Notes under the pieces: generated by a model
The model's input: only the letters and a program-made list of their open reading frames with translations
Told to the model about the DNA's origin: nothing
The model's database searches: none
Assembly: GCF_009676955.1 (NCBI RefSeq)
Contig: NZ_CP045696.1
Coordinates: 1,805,001-1,869,000 of the forward strand
Direction of reading: 5' to 3'
Length of the DNA stretch: 64,000 bases
Origin: Sodaliphilus pleomorphus
GTDB lineage: Bacteria > Bacteroidota > Bacteroidia > Bacteroidales > Muribaculaceae
In this document: piece by piece, positions 62,953 through 64,000 of the stretch
Layout of the letters: the number at the start of each line of letters is the position of its first letter
Numbering within the stretch: the stretch's first letter is position 1
Translations under genes and position numbers: made by a program

Positions 62953-64000
62953 ATGAGAAGACATATACTCGCAATTGCAATGGCAATAACGACGATAGCG
63001 GGCGCTGCGGGCGCCCATGTGATGATCGACGGCAAGCTGCAAGGCTCGGCCATATACCCGGGCACCGAGCACGCCTATCAGGTCTACGTGCCCGAGCAGT
63101 ACACAGGCAAGCAGGCTGCCTGCCTCTATGTGGGGCTCGACGGGGTGCTGTGCGATGCCCCGCGCGTGCTCGACAGCCTCATCGCCGCGGGCAAGATGCC
63201 TGTGACGATAGGGGTGTTTTTGCAGCCTGGAGTGGTGAAGAACGCGCGCGGCGAGGTGGTGCGCTACAACCGCAGCTACGAGTTTGACTCGCCCACTGCC
63301 GTCTTTGCCACTTTTCTCGACCGCGAGGTGCTGCCGGCCATCGAGGGCACGGTCACGCCCGACGGGCGGGTGATAAAGCTCTCGGGGCGGGCCCAGGACC
63401 GCGCGATATTCGGCTTGAGCAGCGGCGGCATTGCTGCCTTCACGGCGGCATGGCACTGGCCCTGGCAGTGGGGGCGTGTGTTCAGCGGTGTGGGCACCTT
63501 TGTGGGCATGCGCGGCGGCAACGACCTGCCCAAGATGGTGCGCAAGACCGAGCCCAAGCCCATCAAGGTGTTTCTGCAAGATGGCACCGCCGATGCCTGG
63601 AATGCGCTTTTCGGGCACTGGTATGAGGGCAACCGCATGCTGGCCTCGGCGCTCGACTTTGCGGGCTACGATGTGAAGTGCGACTGGAGCGACTGCGGCC
63701 ACAACGTGACGCGGGCCACCCAGATTTTTGCCAGTGTCATGACCTGGCTGTGGCAGGACTGGCCAGCCGCTATCGTGGCGGGCACCACGCGCAACGACAT
63801 GCTTGCCGCCCTGCTTGTGCCAGGCAGCAACTGGGTGCCGGGCAGCATCGCTGGCGGTCACGCCGGGCCACCCCGGCACATGGCTGTGTACCCCGACGGC
63901 AGCCTCATGGCCAAGGCCGTGCCGGGCAGCAACTGCTTGCAGCAATGGGTGGTTGAGAACGGGCATGTGATGCACGGCGAGCCTTTCTACTGGCTCGAGA
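62953..64000 (+). CDS. Secreted esterase, 5' part (runs off the window)
   Basis: About 349 codons are visible from ATG 62953, with no stop before the window ends. A signal peptide (MRRHILAIAMAITTIAGAAGA) is followed by an alpha/beta-hydrolase of the esterase-D type: YQVYVPEQY, the nucleophile elbow GLSSGG (Ser about residue 157), FLQDGTADAW and a His in SDCGHNV. After residue about 290 a second domain starts (LVPGSNWVPGS...MAVYPDGSLMAKAVPGSN), compatible with an SMP-30-like propeller fused behind the esterase. The substrate is unknown. Confidence 0.85.
   Translation, partial: MRRHILAIAMAITTIAGAAGAHVMIDGKLQGSAIYPGTEHAYQVYVPEQYTGKQAACLYVGLDGVLCDAPRVLDSLIAAGKMPVTIGVFLQPGVVKNARGEVVRYNRSYEFDSPTAVFATFLDREVLPAIEGTVTPDGRVIKLSGRAQDRAIFGLSSGGIAAFTAAWHWPWQWGRVFSGVGTFVGMRGGNDLPKMVRKTEPKPIKVFLQDGTADAWNALFGHWYEGNRMLASALDFAGYDVKCDWSDCGHNVTRATQIFASVMTWLWQDWPAAIVAGTTRNDMLAALLVPGSNWVPGSIAGGHAGPPRHMAVYPDGSLMAKAVPGSNCLQQWVVENGHVMHGEPFYWLE

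Noticed and set aside
61288..63975. An 895-codon - strand frame over the second POT gene and the esterase
   Set aside because: It spans two well-supported genes and is His/Gly/Ala-rich without family features.

Overview
The window reads as a chromosome segment of a GC-rich gut-type member of the order Bacteroidales. The evidence is the repeated Bacteroidetes promoter form (TTG, about 20 bases, TAnnTTTG), many secreted proteins ending in Bacteroidetes-style sorting or dockerin tails, and protein versions (PheT, MetK, KsgA, MnmE, NamZ, POT transporters, IS30, IS1634 and IS3 transposases) of the kind seen there. A Muribaculaceae- or Prevotellaceae-like host is plausible. No 16S gene is present, so the genus is not decided.

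Layout. Positions 1-6000 hold the end of a metallophosphoesterase, an IS30-type element and two paralogous secreted proteins that share a C-terminal module and a 3' palindrome. Positions 6000-14400 are mainly housekeeping on the + strand: pheT, a cupin, a YebC-family protein, an EEP-fold hydrolase, recA, an esterase and two unknown small genes. Positions 14400-20400 (- strand) hold two dockerin-tailed secreted proteins, one an M6 metalloprotease that also has a cohesin-like module. Positions 20700-28100 hold a TPR protein with an outer-membrane barrel, then two small secreted proteins. Positions 28300-35000 (- strand) hold tRNA-Phe, metK with a structured leader, an Ig-repeat surface protein and membrane proteins. 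ksgA and frr follow on the + strand. Positions 36600-40320 (- strand) form a tight operon namZ, sodium/solute symporter, WYL regulator, suggesting peptidoglycan-sugar salvage. Two tiny cysteine-rich paralogues and pepT follow.

Positions 42300-46400 contain an IS1634-type element bracketed by an exact 103-bp direct repeat. The repeat carries the promoter and start codon of the neighbouring nuclease gene, so the insertion left that gene intact. mnmE and a cation-efflux gene follow. Positions 49297-54001 are a decayed integrative element at tRNA-Asn, bounded by 184/185-bp repeats made of the tRNA 3' half and its terminator. Inside are a broken tyrosine recombinase, an AlbA/Schlafen-type ATP-binding protein, an ATPase stub and IS3 debris. 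After the tRNA-Asn pair come an S41 protease, a candidate small RNA with promoter and terminator, a peptidyl-prolyl isomerase gene broken by a 7-G tract, sufE, two POT transporters and a partial esterase.

The items most worth follow-up are the 103-bp target duplication that rebuilds a promoter, the SAM-II-like metK leader, the candidate sRNA at 56222-56397, the poly-G frameshift in the isomerase gene, the 30-nt alternating purine-pyrimidine tract between divergent genes at 34913-34942, and the cohesin-like/dockerin protease.
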